A stretch of DNA of 18,345 bases from JAXDBM01 sp964460245 (GCA_964460245.1 CAYWTL010000052.1:1-18345); one strand, 5' to 3'. Counted from the stretch's first letter, positions 1-8,320 are shown. Numbers and translations: made by a program. The notes: generated from the sequence alone by a model not told the origin.

Positions 1-2
1 TG

Positions 3-950
3 AGCGTGCACAGTTTTCAGGTTTCGGCGGACGGCCGGATGGCGGGGGGACTTTTCCCTTGGCCCTCGGGCGGCATCGCCCAACTGCCGAACCACTCCGT
101 GAAGTTCTACGCGAAAGGCTGCTGGTCTGCCCTGACCTCAGCAAGGGGAAAAAATTACTACTGGATCTTCGACGGCGCCCACCGGAACCTGACGATCGTC
201 AATCCCGACAGTGAGCGGAAATGGCAGGTCAACATCAACGGGGCGCCGGGCGTGGACGGCTACGAGGTGTACCATCCCCGGTGGAGCAACCAATCGCGGA
301 TCATGGCCATGACCGGACCCTACAAAACAGGCTTCGGCGGCAACAAGATCAGCGGAGGAGGCCGGAGCATCGAGATCTATATCGGCCGTTTCAGTGCCGA
401 TCTCGCAAAAATCGAGTCATGGCAGCAGATCACCCGCAACGACCGGGCGGATTTCTTTCCCGACGTCTGGGTGGCGGCCGCCGAGGCTGCGAAGCCGTCC
501 CCTTCAAAGCCCTCCGGCATCCAGGCAGCCGCGAAGAAGCGCGGCGGTCCGGGTGCAGAACCGGCCAGGTCGGCCGGAGGCGGAGAAAAGGCGGCATCGA
601 AACAGCGGGCCTCCGGAAAAACGCCGAAGCGCCTCGTCGTGGAAGCCCGTCTGACCGAGCCTTCCATGATTCCTTCACCCCGGGACATCGCCCCCTACCG
701 GCGCGCGCTGGTCGTCAATGCCTATGAAGTGGTGCGGGTGATCTCCGGCGCCTACGGCCGGAAGAAGCTCATGGCCGCCCACTGGGTGATCGAAGACGGC
801 ACCGTTCTTCAAGAGGCGATCCGGACGAAAGGGAAAACCTACCGGATGATCCTCGAACGCTACGATGACCACCCCGAACTGGAAGGGGAGCGCCTGGTCA
901 TGGACAGCGACGAGTTCAAACTGCCCCTCTATTACGAACTGCGCAACTGA
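3..950 (+). CDS. Probable beta-propeller (TolB/WD40-like) protein with a separate C-terminal module, 5'-partial
   Basis: The reading frame is open to the left window edge, and the first visible residues read like the middle of a repeat protein with no signal peptide, so I treat it as 5'-truncated. The GTG at 6 is the first possible start seen but probably not the real one. Numbering from that GTG, residues 1-155 look propeller-like (short beta-strand blocks such as VSADGRMAGGLFPWP, NYYWIFDGAHRNLTIV, VYHPRWSNQSRIMAMTGPY, ending FFPDVWVA). Residues 158-207 are an Ala/Pro/Lys/Gly-rich linker. Residues 209-313 form a compact module ending DSDEFKLPLYYEL. That module resembles the C-terminus of the AlgJ-like protein encoded at 2555, which suggests a shared periplasmic role. 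A hairpin terminator follows. The molecular function is unknown to me; the propeller assignment is by appearance only. Confidence 0.6.
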   Translation, partial: SVHSFQVSADGRMAGGLFPWPSGGIAQLPNHSVKFYAKGCWSALTSARGKNYYWIFDGAHRNLTIVNPDSERKWQVNINGAPGVDGYEVYHPRWSNQSRIMAMTGPYKTGFGGNKISGGGRSIEIYIGRFSADLAKIESWQQITRNDRADFFPDVWVAAAEAAKPSPSKPSGIQAAAKKRGGPGAEPARSAGGGEKAASKQRASGKTPKRLVVEARLTEPSMIPSPRDIAPYRRALVVNAYEVVRVISGAYGRKKLMAAHWVIEDGTVLQEAIRTKGKTYRMILERYDDHPELEGERLVMDSDEFKLPLYYELRN

Positions 951-1025
951 TGCGCGCTTCGACCGGCATCGGGAATTTTCAAAGAGATCATTCCGAACAT
1001 TCATTCCAGCCCTGACAACTGAAGC

Positions 1026-1073
1026 GGGCACGGCAGTCACCTGCGTCTTCGGCGGCTGCCGTGCTCCCTTTTA
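1026..1073 (+). terminator. Probable Rho-independent terminator upstream of the MBOAT gene
   Basis: Arms GCACGGCAG (1028-1036) and CTGCCGTGC (1056-1064) are perfectly complementary. They extend outward by one G-U and one G-C pair (1026-1027 with 1065-1066), enclose a 19-base loop, and are followed by a short pyrimidine run with four T. It lies in the 137-base gap after the propeller gene. The T-tract is short, so termination may be partial. Apart from this hairpin I see no convincing promoter in the gap. Confidence 0.55.
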
Positions 1074-1087
1074 TCGACAGCGACCCT

Positions 1088-2545
1088 ATGGTATTCAGTT
1101 CACAGATTTTCTTTTTCTATTTTCTGCCCCTGGCCCTGGCCGTCTACTACGGGATGCCTCGCCGTGGCCGGCACCTGGCCCTGACGCTTCTGAGCTACGT
1201 CTTCTACGGGTGGGCAAACCCCCTGTTCGTGGTCCTGCTGCTGATCTCCACGCTGATCAACTACGTCTGCGGCCTCAAGATCGCCGGAGAAAACCTGACG
1301 GCCGCTTCCCATGTGTCCTCCGCTCCGCTTTCCGAAAGCGACATCCTGCGCCGGAAGAAAGCCTGGCTTCTGGTTTCCGTCGTGACGAGCCTCGCCATGC
1401 TCGGGTTTTTCAAGTACTTCAACTTCACGATGGACAACTACAACGCCCTGATCCAGTGGCTCGGCCTGACCCATCTGAAGCTGGAAACGGCGATCCGCGT
1501 CACCTTGCCTCTGGGCATCAGCTTCTACACCTTTCACCTGATGAGCTACACCATCGACGTGTACCGCGGCCAGGCGAAAGTGCTCCGCAACATCGTCGAC
1601 TTCGCCTGCTACATCTCGCTTTTCTCCCAGCTTGTGGCCGGCCCGATCATCCGCTTCCGCGAAATTGCCGACCAGATGTTGAACCGGACACACACGGCGG
1701 AAAAGTTCGCCCGCGGCATTGCCTTCGTCAGCCTCGGCCTGACGAAAAAGGTGCTTCTGGCCAACCCCTGCGGAAAGATCGCCGACGTGGTCTTCGATGC
1801 GGGCTCCCGGGGAGTGCTGGACGCCTGGTACGGCCTCGTGGCCTATGCCTTTCAGATCTATTTCGATTTCAGCGCCTATTCGGACATGGCCATCGGGCTG
1901 GGACTGATGCTGGGCTTCGTCTTTCCGAAAAACTTCGACTCCCCCTACCTGTCGCAGTCCATCACCGAGTTTTGGCGCCGCTGGCACATATCCCTCTCCA
2001 CGTGGCTGCGGGACTACCTCTATGTCCCGCTGGGAGGAAACCGGAAGGGAGTGCTGAGAACCTATGTCAATCTGGCCGCCGTCATGCTGCTGGGAGGGCT
2101 GTGGCACGGGGCATCCTGGAACTTCGTCATCTGGGGCGGGATTCACGGAACCATGCTGGTGCTGGAGCGCGCCCAAGGAAAGGACGCCTTCTACCGCCGG
2201 ATGCCTAAACCGTTCCGAATGGCCGTGACCTTTGTCATCGTGATGATTGCCTGGGTGTTCTTCCGGGCTCCCGATCTGCCCGCGGCGACAGCCTATCTCG
2301 GCAGCCTGCTCGGTCTGGCGGCCTCCCAGGAGGGAGCCGGCCTGCTGGGCGGCATTGTCTACCAGCCCTACTACTGGGGAACGTTTGCCGTCGCCGTGCT
2401 GGTCGTCTGGGGCTGCCCGCAGACCTGGGACTGGACGCGGACGATCACCCCGTGGAAGGCCGCGGCGATTTTCGCCGCCCTGCTGGCGTCCCTGGCCGTT
2501 CTGCTGACACAGGCCTACAACCCCTTCATCTATTTCATTTTTTGA
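1088..2545 (+). CDS. AlgI-like MBOAT family O-acyltransferase, membrane component of polysaccharide O-acetylation
   Basis: This 485-residue polytopic membrane protein belongs to the MBOAT family. Members such as AlgI move acetyl groups from a cytoplasmic donor across the inner membrane to partner proteins that acetylate an exported polysaccharide. The N-terminus MVFSSQIFFFYFLPLAL and the end NPFIYFIF are typical of AlgI/DltB-type proteins. Core motifs are visible: DFSAYSDMAIG at residues 260-270, EFWRRWHISLSTWLRDY at 294-310, and GGLWHGASWNFVIWG at 336-350, where His340 is the expected catalytic histidine. I chose ATG 1088 because it gives the canonical family N-terminus. The in-frame GTG at 1061 lies inside the terminator stem. 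No clear ribosome binding site precedes 1088. Ten bases separate it from the AlgJ-like gene, implying co-transcription. The acyl group and the polymer are inferred, not shown. Confidence 0.9.
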   Translation: MVFSSQIFFFYFLPLALAVYYGMPRRGRHLALTLLSYVFYGWANPLFVVLLLISTLINYVCGLKIAGENLTAASHVSSAPLSESDILRRKKAWLLVSVVTSLAMLGFFKYFNFTMDNYNALIQWLGLTHLKLETAIRVTLPLGISFYTFHLMSYTIDVYRGQAKVLRNIVDFACYISLFSQLVAGPIIRFREIADQMLNRTHTAEKFARGIAFVSLGLTKKVLLANPCGKIADVVFDAGSRGVLDAWYGLVAYAFQIYFDFSAYSDMAIGLGLMLGFVFPKNFDSPYLSQSITEFWRRWHISLSTWLRDYLYVPLGGNRKGVLRTYVNLAAVMLLGGLWHGASWNFVIWGGIHGTMLVLERAQGKDAFYRRMPKPFRMAVTFVIVMIAWVFFRAPDLPAATAYLGSLLGLAASQEGAGLLGGIVYQPYYWGTFAVAVLVVWGCPQTWDWTRTITPWKAAAIFAALLASLAVLLTQAYNPFIYFIF

Positions 2546-2554
2546 GCGGACAGA

Positions 2555-4273
2555 ATGAGCGACTGGAAACATCAGGAACTGCGCGAGGAAATGGCACGAA
2601 GAGAGGTGGGCCACACCCGGATTCGCCCGTCCCTGTCCCGCATCCTGATCGCGCTGTTCCTGGCGGTGATCCTTTGCGTCCCCGTCGTTCAACACATCGC
2701 GGAAATCAGAGGCTACTTCGCGGGCGAGAGGCGTTCCCCGCTGCCGCAGGCCTGGGAAGTGTTTTCACTCCTGCCGTCGGCCGTGAAAGAGGCCGGCGGA
2801 GGCGGAAAATCCTGGCTCGGTGACGTTTTCACGGTCAACCGGAGCCTCCTGAAGGAGATGAAAAAGTACGAAGAGACCCTGGATGACCAGTCCGTGATCG
2901 GAAAATGGGTGCGTCCCCGGATTCAGTATGTCCTGACGGCCTGGCTGGGCGCGGGAAACGAAAAGGCGTACTGCGGCAGCCGGCCCTGGCTCTTTTACCG
3001 CCCCGGCATCGACTACGTTGCCGGCCCTCCCTTTCTGGATCCGGGGCAGCTTCGAAAACGCCGGACGGGCGGCGAGGAGTGGGACGTTCCGACGGAACCG
3101 GACCCCCGAACGGCGATCCTCGACCTGCACCGGCAGCTCTCCCGGCGGGGGATCGCCCTGATCGTCATGCCGACGCCGATCAAGGCCATGATCCACCCGG
3201 AAAAGCTGAGCGGCCGATATGAAGCACGGGCGGAAACCCTGCAGAACCCCTCCTACCGCCGCTTCCGGGAGGAGCTGGAACGTGCGGGCGTCCTCGTTTT
3301 CGACGCGGCGCCGGCGCTGATGGAGCGGAAGCGGGAGGGCGGCCGTGACCGGTATCTCGCGACCGACACGCACTGGCGCCCCGAGGCCATGGAAAGCGTG
3401 TCGGCCGGGCTGCAGGATTTCATCCATCGGCACGTCCGACTGGAGCCGATGCCCGCAGCGGGGTACCGCGCGGAGCGGTCCGAAACGACCCACCTCGGCG
3501 ATCTGGCCGTCATGCTCGGTCTGCCCGAAACGCAGCGCTACTTCCCGCCCGAGACCGTGGTGATCCGCCGGATATTCAGCCCCGGCGGGGAGCCCTGGCA
3601 GGCACAGCCGGACGCGGACATCCTCGTGCTCGGGGACAGCTTCAGCAACATCTACTCGCTCGGGGCGATGGGATGGGGAGAGGGGGCCGGCCTCGTCGAA
3701 CAGCTCAGCTACCTCATGCAGCGTCCCGTGGACCGCATTACGCGAAACGATAACGGATCTCACGCCACCCGGGAGATTCTCGCGGGCGAGATGGCCCGGG
3801 GGCGGGACCGCCTGGCCGGCAAGCGCCTGGTGATCTATCAGTTTGCCATTCGCGAGCTGGCCGTCGGAAACTGGAAGCGGATCGAGCTGAAAACCGGCAG
3901 TCCCGGGCAGGCCAGTTATCTCACGCTGCCGCCGGGGGCCGAGAGGACCGTCCGCGGCCGGATCAAGGCGGTCTCTTCCGTCCCAAGGCCGGGTACGGTG
4001 CCCTACAAGGACCATGTCATGGCGCTCCATCTGACCGAGCTGTCGGCGGAGGGCCGCCCCTTGACGGAGACCGATGCGATGGTCTATATGCGAAGCATGA
4101 CGGACAACGTCTGGACGGCGGCGGCACGCTACCGGCCGGGTGAGGAGGTGGCGCTCCGGCTTTCGGCCTGGTCCGACGTCGCCGGCCGTTACGAGGGAAT
4201 CAACCGCAGCGAACTGGACGACGATGCCCTGCAACTGGTCGAACCCTGCTGGGGCGAAATCGTGAAAAAGTGA
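2555..4273 (+). CDS. AlgJ-like membrane-anchored SGNH-type O-acetyltransferase with an extra C-terminal domain
   Basis: This 572-residue protein has a basic N-terminus and one membrane segment near residues 28-46 (RILIALFLAVILCVPVV), then a periplasmic ALGX/AlgJ-type SGNH domain. The family signature is complete: GSRPWLFYRPGIDYVAGP near 141-158, AILDLHRQLSRRGIALIVMP at 187-206, DTHW at 271-274 and GDSFS at 360-364. The expected catalytic residues are Asp271, His273 and Ser362. AlgJ proteins are usually near 390 residues. The excess here includes a C-terminal beta-rich module (about 464-568) that resembles the end of the propeller protein encoded at 3-950. With the MBOAT protein just upstream, the likely job is acetylation of the exported polysaccharide. 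Its stop codon overlaps an in-frame GTG of the next gene. The family call is firm; the acceptor sugar is unknown. Confidence 0.85.
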   Translation: MSDWKHQELREEMARREVGHTRIRPSLSRILIALFLAVILCVPVVQHIAEIRGYFAGERRSPLPQAWEVFSLLPSAVKEAGGGGKSWLGDVFTVNRSLLKEMKKYEETLDDQSVIGKWVRPRIQYVLTAWLGAGNEKAYCGSRPWLFYRPGIDYVAGPPFLDPGQLRKRRTGGEEWDVPTEPDPRTAILDLHRQLSRRGIALIVMPTPIKAMIHPEKLSGRYEARAETLQNPSYRRFREELERAGVLVFDAAPALMERKREGGRDRYLATDTHWRPEAMESVSAGLQDFIHRHVRLEPMPAAGYRAERSETTHLGDLAVMLGLPETQRYFPPETVVIRRIFSPGGEPWQAQPDADILVLGDSFSNIYSLGAMGWGEGAGLVEQLSYLMQRPVDRITRNDNGSHATREILAGEMARGRDRLAGKRLVIYQFAIRELAVGNWKRIELKTGSPGQASYLTLPPGAERTVRGRIKAVSSVPRPGTVPYKDHVMALHLTELSAEGRPLTETDAMVYMRSMTDNVWTAAARYRPGEEVALRLSAWSDVAGRYEGINRSELDDDALQLVEPCWGEIVKK

Positions 4274-4298
4274 AACGGAGATCCTGGATTCAGCAAAT

Positions 4299-4303
4299 GG
4301 GAG
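4299..4303 (+). promoter_or_regulatory. Ribosome binding site deciding the start of the second SGNH protein
   Basis: GGGAG lies five bases before ATG 4309. It favours that start over GTG 4270 and ATG 4297, which have no well-spaced site. Confidence 0.5.
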
Positions 4304-4308
4304 AGAAA

Positions 4309-5385
4309 ATGAACGGAAAGAAAACCCGTGCAATGCTCGTTGCCATCGGTCTTTGCCTGATCGCCCTGACGGCATTCGCCGCCGGTCCTGACGCCGTCCG
4401 GAAAGTCACGGACCAGTTCGGTGCTCTGGCCCGGACTTCTCAGCAGCAAGGCGCCATCACGGTTCCGGGCAGGGAGGGGTGGCTTTTTTTCGGCCCCGAG
4501 CTTCATTATGTCTCGGCGGGGCCATTCTGGGGGAAGGCGGCGGCCAAAGTCAGCCGGGCGACGAAACCGGAGCACGCCGATCCCCTTCCGGCGATCCTCG
4601 ACTTTCACCGGCAGCTCAGGAAGATGGGCATCGAACTGCTCATGGTGCCCGTCCCGCCGAAAATCGTCATCTATCCCGACTACCTGGCCGATTCACTCTC
4701 CCCATCGCGCGAGCAGACGCCGCCGCGGATTGACAGGGACGCGCAGGCCTTCTATCGGCTTTTGAGGAAAAACGGCATTCGGGTCCTGGATTTGACCCCC
4801 TTTTTCCTGGCCAACCGTTTCCACCCTCAGGGCGCCCCCTACTGCCGGCAGGACACCCACTGGTCGGGAAACGGATGCGTCCTGGCCGCCGGCAAGATCC
4901 GCGAGGAAATCCAGGGCAGGCCCTGGCTGAAGGCGATCCCCAAGGCCGCCTACCAGGCCGCGTGGCAGACCGTGCCTATTGCCGGGGATCTCCGGAATGC
5001 CGCGGCGAACCGGAATCTTCCCCAGGAGACGCTGGCGATCCGCCAGGTGGGGACGGGCGGTCCCGGGGCGCTGAAGCCGATCCCGCCCGACATGAAAAGC
5101 CCCGTCATCCTGCTTGGCGACAGCCACAACCTCGTTTTCCACGCCGGGGACGACATGCAGACCCGTGACGCCGGCCTGCCGGACCAGCTTGCCCTGGAAC
5201 TCGGCTTTCCGGTGGACCTGGTCGCCGTCAGAGGTTCCGGAGCCACGCCGGCCCGCGTCAACCTCCTGCGGCGGGCCCAGCGGGACCCGAACTACTGGAG
5301 GGGGAAAAAACTGGTCATCTGGTGCTTTTCCGCCCGGGAATTCACGCAGAGCGATGGATGGAAGAAGGTGCCGCTGCTCCCCTGA
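4309..5385 (+). CDS. Secreted AlgX/AlgJ-like SGNH-type acetyltransferase-domain protein
   Basis: A 358-residue second SGNH protein with a classical signal peptide: a lysine-rich start, hydrophobic core AMLVAIGLCLIALTAF, and likely cleavage after Ala near residue 24. It is therefore probably soluble in the periplasm. Catalytic signatures are intact: DTHW at 182-185 (Asp182, His184) and GDSHN starting at 270, with Ser272 the expected nucleophile. It parallels its upstream neighbour: GREGWLFFGPELHYVSAGP matches the GSRPWLFYRP region, and AILDFHRQLRKMGIELLMVP matches AILDLHRQLSRRGIALIVMP. The two genes probably arose by duplication, but this one lacks the C-terminal extension. I chose ATG 4309 for its GGGAG site and normal signal peptide. 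A GTG at 4270 overlapping the previous stop would add 13 residues and cannot be excluded. An anchored plus a soluble enzyme recalls AlgJ plus AlgX. Confidence 0.8.
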   Translation: MNGKKTRAMLVAIGLCLIALTAFAAGPDAVRKVTDQFGALARTSQQQGAITVPGREGWLFFGPELHYVSAGPFWGKAAAKVSRATKPEHADPLPAILDFHRQLRKMGIELLMVPVPPKIVIYPDYLADSLSPSREQTPPRIDRDAQAFYRLLRKNGIRVLDLTPFFLANRFHPQGAPYCRQDTHWSGNGCVLAAGKIREEIQGRPWLKAIPKAAYQAAWQTVPIAGDLRNAAANRNLPQETLAIRQVGTGGPGALKPIPPDMKSPVILLGDSHNLVFHAGDDMQTRDAGLPDQLALELGFPVDLVAVRGSGATPARVNLLRRAQRDPNYWRGKKLVIWCFSAREFTQSDGWKKVPLLP

Positions 5386-5424
5386 GCGCAGCGCTGCTTC
5401 CCTCTGAGCCCCGGTCTTCCGATC

Positions 5425-7362
5425 TTGCAGAAAAAGAAGGAAAAGCTCACCCCTCCCGTGATTCGAAGGAAGCTGCGGACGCTGGTCCGCATCCTTGTCG
5501 ATCGGCTGCGCTGCGCCGGTTCGTTCGTGCGGGCGCTTCCCCGGCGCGTGCACAGGGTCCGGCAAATCGTCGCGCGCGAAGGTTGGCGGGGTCTCTGGTA
5601 CGCCTTCGAGGAGCGATTTCGACTCGCCGACCGCGATCTGTACGAGATTTGGCTGAGGAGGCACCGCCTGACAAGAGGGGACCGGGACCGCATCCTCGGT
5701 GAAATGGAGAAGATGCCGACCCGGCCGCTCATTTCCGTGCTGCTGCCCGTCTACAACACCGATGAGGCCTGGCTGAGGAAATGCCTGGATTCCGTTCTGG
5801 CCCAGATCTATCCGAACTGGGAGCTCTGCATCGCCGACGACGCCTCCACCCGGCCCCATGTCCGGCCATTGCTCGAGGAATACAGCGCCCGGGACCGGCG
5901 CATCCGCGTCGTTTTCCGGAAGGGAAACGGGCATATTTCGGCGGCCTCCAACACCGCGCTTTCTCTGGCCACCGGCGATTACGTGGCCCTGCTGGACCAT
6001 GACGACGAACTGACGCCGGATGCCCTCTACGAGGTCGCCGCACTCGTCTGCCGACGGCCGGACGCGGACATGATCTACACCGACGAGGACAAGATCGACG
6101 CGCAGAACGGGCGACACTCCCCGTTCTTCAAGCCGGACTGGTCGCCCGACACGTTCCTTTCCCTCATGTACACCTGCCACCTCGGCGTGTACCGGACAGC
6201 CCTCGTCCGTCAGATCGGAGGTTTCCGGGAGGGATTCGAGGGGAGTCAGGACTACGACCTGGCACTCCGTCTGACGGAACGCACGGAGAAGATCTTCCAC
6301 ATCCCCCGGGTGCTCTACCATTGGCGCTCCATTCCGTCCTCGAGCGCCTCCCGTTTTCAGTCAAAGAGCTACGCACAGGATGCCGGCCTGCGAGCCGTTC
6401 GGGAAGCGCTGCGACGGCGGGGCGAGGATGCCGTGGCGGAGCCGGTGGAGGGGCTCTCCGGACGCTACCGAGTCCGGTACCGCCTTCAGGGCCGGCCGCT
6501 GGTGTCGATCGTCATTCCCACGCGGGACCTGCCCGAACTTCTCGGCACATGCCTGAAGTCCATCTTCGCAAAGACAGCCTACGACCGGTTTGAGGTCATC
6601 ATCGTCGACAACGGCAGCCTGGAGGCGGAGACCCGGGGGCTGTTTCAGCGCTGGCGGGAGATGGAACCCAAACGTTTCCGGGTTGTTCCAATGCCGATCC
6701 CATTCAATTTTCCGGCTCTGATCAACGAGGGGGTGCGAAACGCCGCAGGCGAGCTGGTCCTGCTGCTCAACAACGACATCGAGGTGATGTCCGAAGACTG
6801 GCTGTCCGAGATGGCGGCGCAGGCCATGCGCCCCCGGATAGGCGCCGTTGGGGCGAAACTGCTCTATCCCGATGACACGGTCCAGCACGCCGGCGTCGTC
6901 CTTGGAATCGGCGGCATTGCCGGCCACAGCCACAAGTACCTGTCGAACGACCGTCCCGGTTACTTCGACCGGCTGCGGATCACGGCCAACTACGCCGCCG
7001 TGACCGGGGCCTGCCTCATGGTGCAGAAGGCCAGTTTCGAGGAGGCGGGCGGCTTCGACGAAGCCCTGCCCGTGGCCTTCAACGATGTGGATTTCTGCCT
7101 CCGCCTGCTGAAGCGCGGATATTTCAACGTCTGCCTGAGCCACCTGAGGATGTACCACCACGAATCGAAGACACGGGGTCCGGAAGACACGGTGGAAAAG
7201 CAGCTCCGTTTCCGGGGTGAAATCGATCTGATGGAGGCCCGGTGGGGCGAACTGCTGAAAAACGACCCTTTTTACAGTCCGCACCTGACCCGGTATCGGG
7301 AGGATTACACCATTTCCCTGGCATCATACCGCCGGTTTCCGCGCTGGCCGGCCAGTGAGTGA
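5425..7362 (+). CDS. Tandem-domain family 2 glycosyltransferase
   Basis: A 645-residue cytoplasmic glycosyltransferase with two GT2 (GT-A fold) catalytic domains. After a basic N-terminal region (about 1-98) the first domain starts at LISVLLPVYNT (102-112) and carries ADDAST, the metal-binding-type DHDDEL (191-196) and YTDEDKID (218-225). The second starts at VSIVIPTRD (360-368) and carries VDNGS, LLLNNDIEV (446-454), VTGACLMV and FNDVDFCLR, ending with HHESKTRG. Tandem enzymes of this type often add two residues to O-antigen or capsule repeats; that role is inferred. The start is weak: TTG 5425 has no obvious ribosome binding site, and the only upstream limit is the in-frame stop of the previous gene. 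The gap to that gene is 39 bases, so it is probably in the same transcript. Donor and linkage cannot be read from the sequence. Confidence 0.85.
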   Translation: MQKKKEKLTPPVIRRKLRTLVRILVDRLRCAGSFVRALPRRVHRVRQIVAREGWRGLWYAFEERFRLADRDLYEIWLRRHRLTRGDRDRILGEMEKMPTRPLISVLLPVYNTDEAWLRKCLDSVLAQIYPNWELCIADDASTRPHVRPLLEEYSARDRRIRVVFRKGNGHISAASNTALSLATGDYVALLDHDDELTPDALYEVAALVCRRPDADMIYTDEDKIDAQNGRHSPFFKPDWSPDTFLSLMYTCHLGVYRTALVRQIGGFREGFEGSQDYDLALRLTERTEKIFHIPRVLYHWRSIPSSSASRFQSKSYAQDAGLRAVREALRRRGEDAVAEPVEGLSGRYRVRYRLQGRPLVSIVIPTRDLPELLGTCLKSIFAKTAYDRFEVIIVDNGSLEAETRGLFQRWREMEPKRFRVVPMPIPFNFPALINEGVRNAAGELVLLLNNDIEVMSEDWLSEMAAQAMRPRIGAVGAKLLYPDDTVQHAGVVLGIGGIAGHSHKYLSNDRPGYFDRLRITANYAAVTGACLMVQKASFEEAGGFDEALPVAFNDVDFCLRLLKRGYFNVCLSHLRMYHHESKTRGPEDTVEKQLRFRGEIDLMEARWGELLKNDPFYSPHLTRYREDYTISLASYRRFPRWPASE

Positions 7363-7372
7363 ACATCGAGCC

Positions 7373-8320
7373 ATGAAGACGCCCAAACCGTCTCCCGCCG
7401 AAGGAATTTCCGAGCGCGTCTGCGCCGTCGTGGTTACGCATTTCCCCGACGCAGGCTTCCCGGAGCGGCTGGAGAAGATCGCCCTTCAGGCATCCCCTGT
7501 CATCGTGGTGGACAACGGCACGACGGGAAAACCGGCGCTGAGTCTGGAGATGGCGCTGGCCGCCACGGGCGCCGCGATCTGCCTTCGCAACCATGAGAAT
7601 GTCGGCGTTGCCGCCGCACTGAACCAGGGCATTCGCAAGGCAATGGAGGAAGACGGACGCTGCGGCTGGATCGCCACCTTCGACCAGGACAGCCTGCCGG
7701 CCCCGGACATGGTGGAAAAGATGCTGAGGGCCTGGAAGTCCCACCCCCAGCCGGAGAAGTTGATGGTTGCCGGACCCCGCACCCTTTTCGTGGGCAGCAC
7801 CTTCAGACCACCTGTCGCCGTGGACCCATCCTGGCAAGAGGCAACCTACGTGATCACATCGGGAAGCCTCTTTTCCGCAAGGGCCTTTGCGGCGGCGGGA
7901 TATTTCAACGAGGCCCTGTTCGTCGACTATGTCGACATCGAATACTGCCTGCGGCTGAAAACCCTCGGCTATCGGGTCATCGAGGTCCAGTCGGCGGAGA
8001 TTCTTCACCAGATGGGCAGGCTGGAGGAGGGCGTTCTCATGGGGGAAAAGGTGCACCCCACCCATCACCCGCCCCTGCGACGCTACTACCAGTTCCGGAA
8101 CGCCCTGCTTCTGCACCGCCAATACCGAGAGTCCCAACGCCCATGGCTCCGCGGGAACCGGATCACCCTGCTCAAGATGCTGATCCTGATCCTTCGGTAT
8201 GAAAGGCAGCGCCTGCGAAGCCTGCTGCAGATTCTGCGGGGCATCGTGCACGGCATCGCCGGCCGGGCCGGCCGGAACGGCGAGGCGCGTTATTTCCGGA
8301 TTCCGGCGAATACGACCTGA
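7373..8320 (+). CDS. Family 2 glycosyltransferase, probable rhamnosyltransferase (RfbF/WbbL-like)
   Basis: This 315-residue protein opens its GT2 fold with VCAVVVTHFPD, followed by VIVVDNGTTG and NHENVGVAAALNQGI. The metal-site segment TFDQDS (about 102-107) followed by PAPDMV is typical of bacterial rhamnosyltransferases. ITSGSLFS and VDYVDIEYCLR mark the acceptor half, and the C-terminal third is basic and partly hydrophobic, suggesting membrane association. I took ATG 7373. GTG 7355, which overlaps the previous stop by eight bases, would add six residues, and neither has a strong ribosome binding site. It lies between two other GT2 genes and probably adds one sugar of the same repeat. Rhamnose is suggested only by family resemblance, since no dTDP-rhamnose genes are in the window. 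Confidence 0.82.
   Translation: MKTPKPSPAEGISERVCAVVVTHFPDAGFPERLEKIALQASPVIVVDNGTTGKPALSLEMALAATGAAICLRNHENVGVAAALNQGIRKAMEEDGRCGWIATFDQDSLPAPDMVEKMLRAWKSHPQPEKLMVAGPRTLFVGSTFRPPVAVDPSWQEATYVITSGSLFSARAFAAAGYFNEALFVDYVDIEYCLRLKTLGYRVIEVQSAEILHQMGRLEEGVLMGEKVHPTHHPPLRRYYQFRNALLLHRQYRESQRPWLRGNRITLLKMLILILRYERQRLRSLLQILRGIVHGIAGRAGRNGEARYFRIPANTT

Noticed and set aside
865..2208. A 447-codon + strand frame over the MBOAT gene
   Set aside because: Its translation is Arg/Pro/His-rich with no family motif, while the other frame is an unmistakable AlgI-like protein.
5386..5424. GCAGCGCTGC palindrome after the second SGNH gene as a terminator
   Set aside because: The stem is tiny, there is no T-run, and the next gene follows closely on the same strand.
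1100..6321. Long open frames on the - strand (1100-2695, 2765-4375, 4693-6321), each over 500 codons
   Set aside because: They lie antisense to clear family proteins, have low-complexity Gln/Arg/Gly/Pro-rich translations, show no recognisable domains, and are expected in GC-rich coding DNA.
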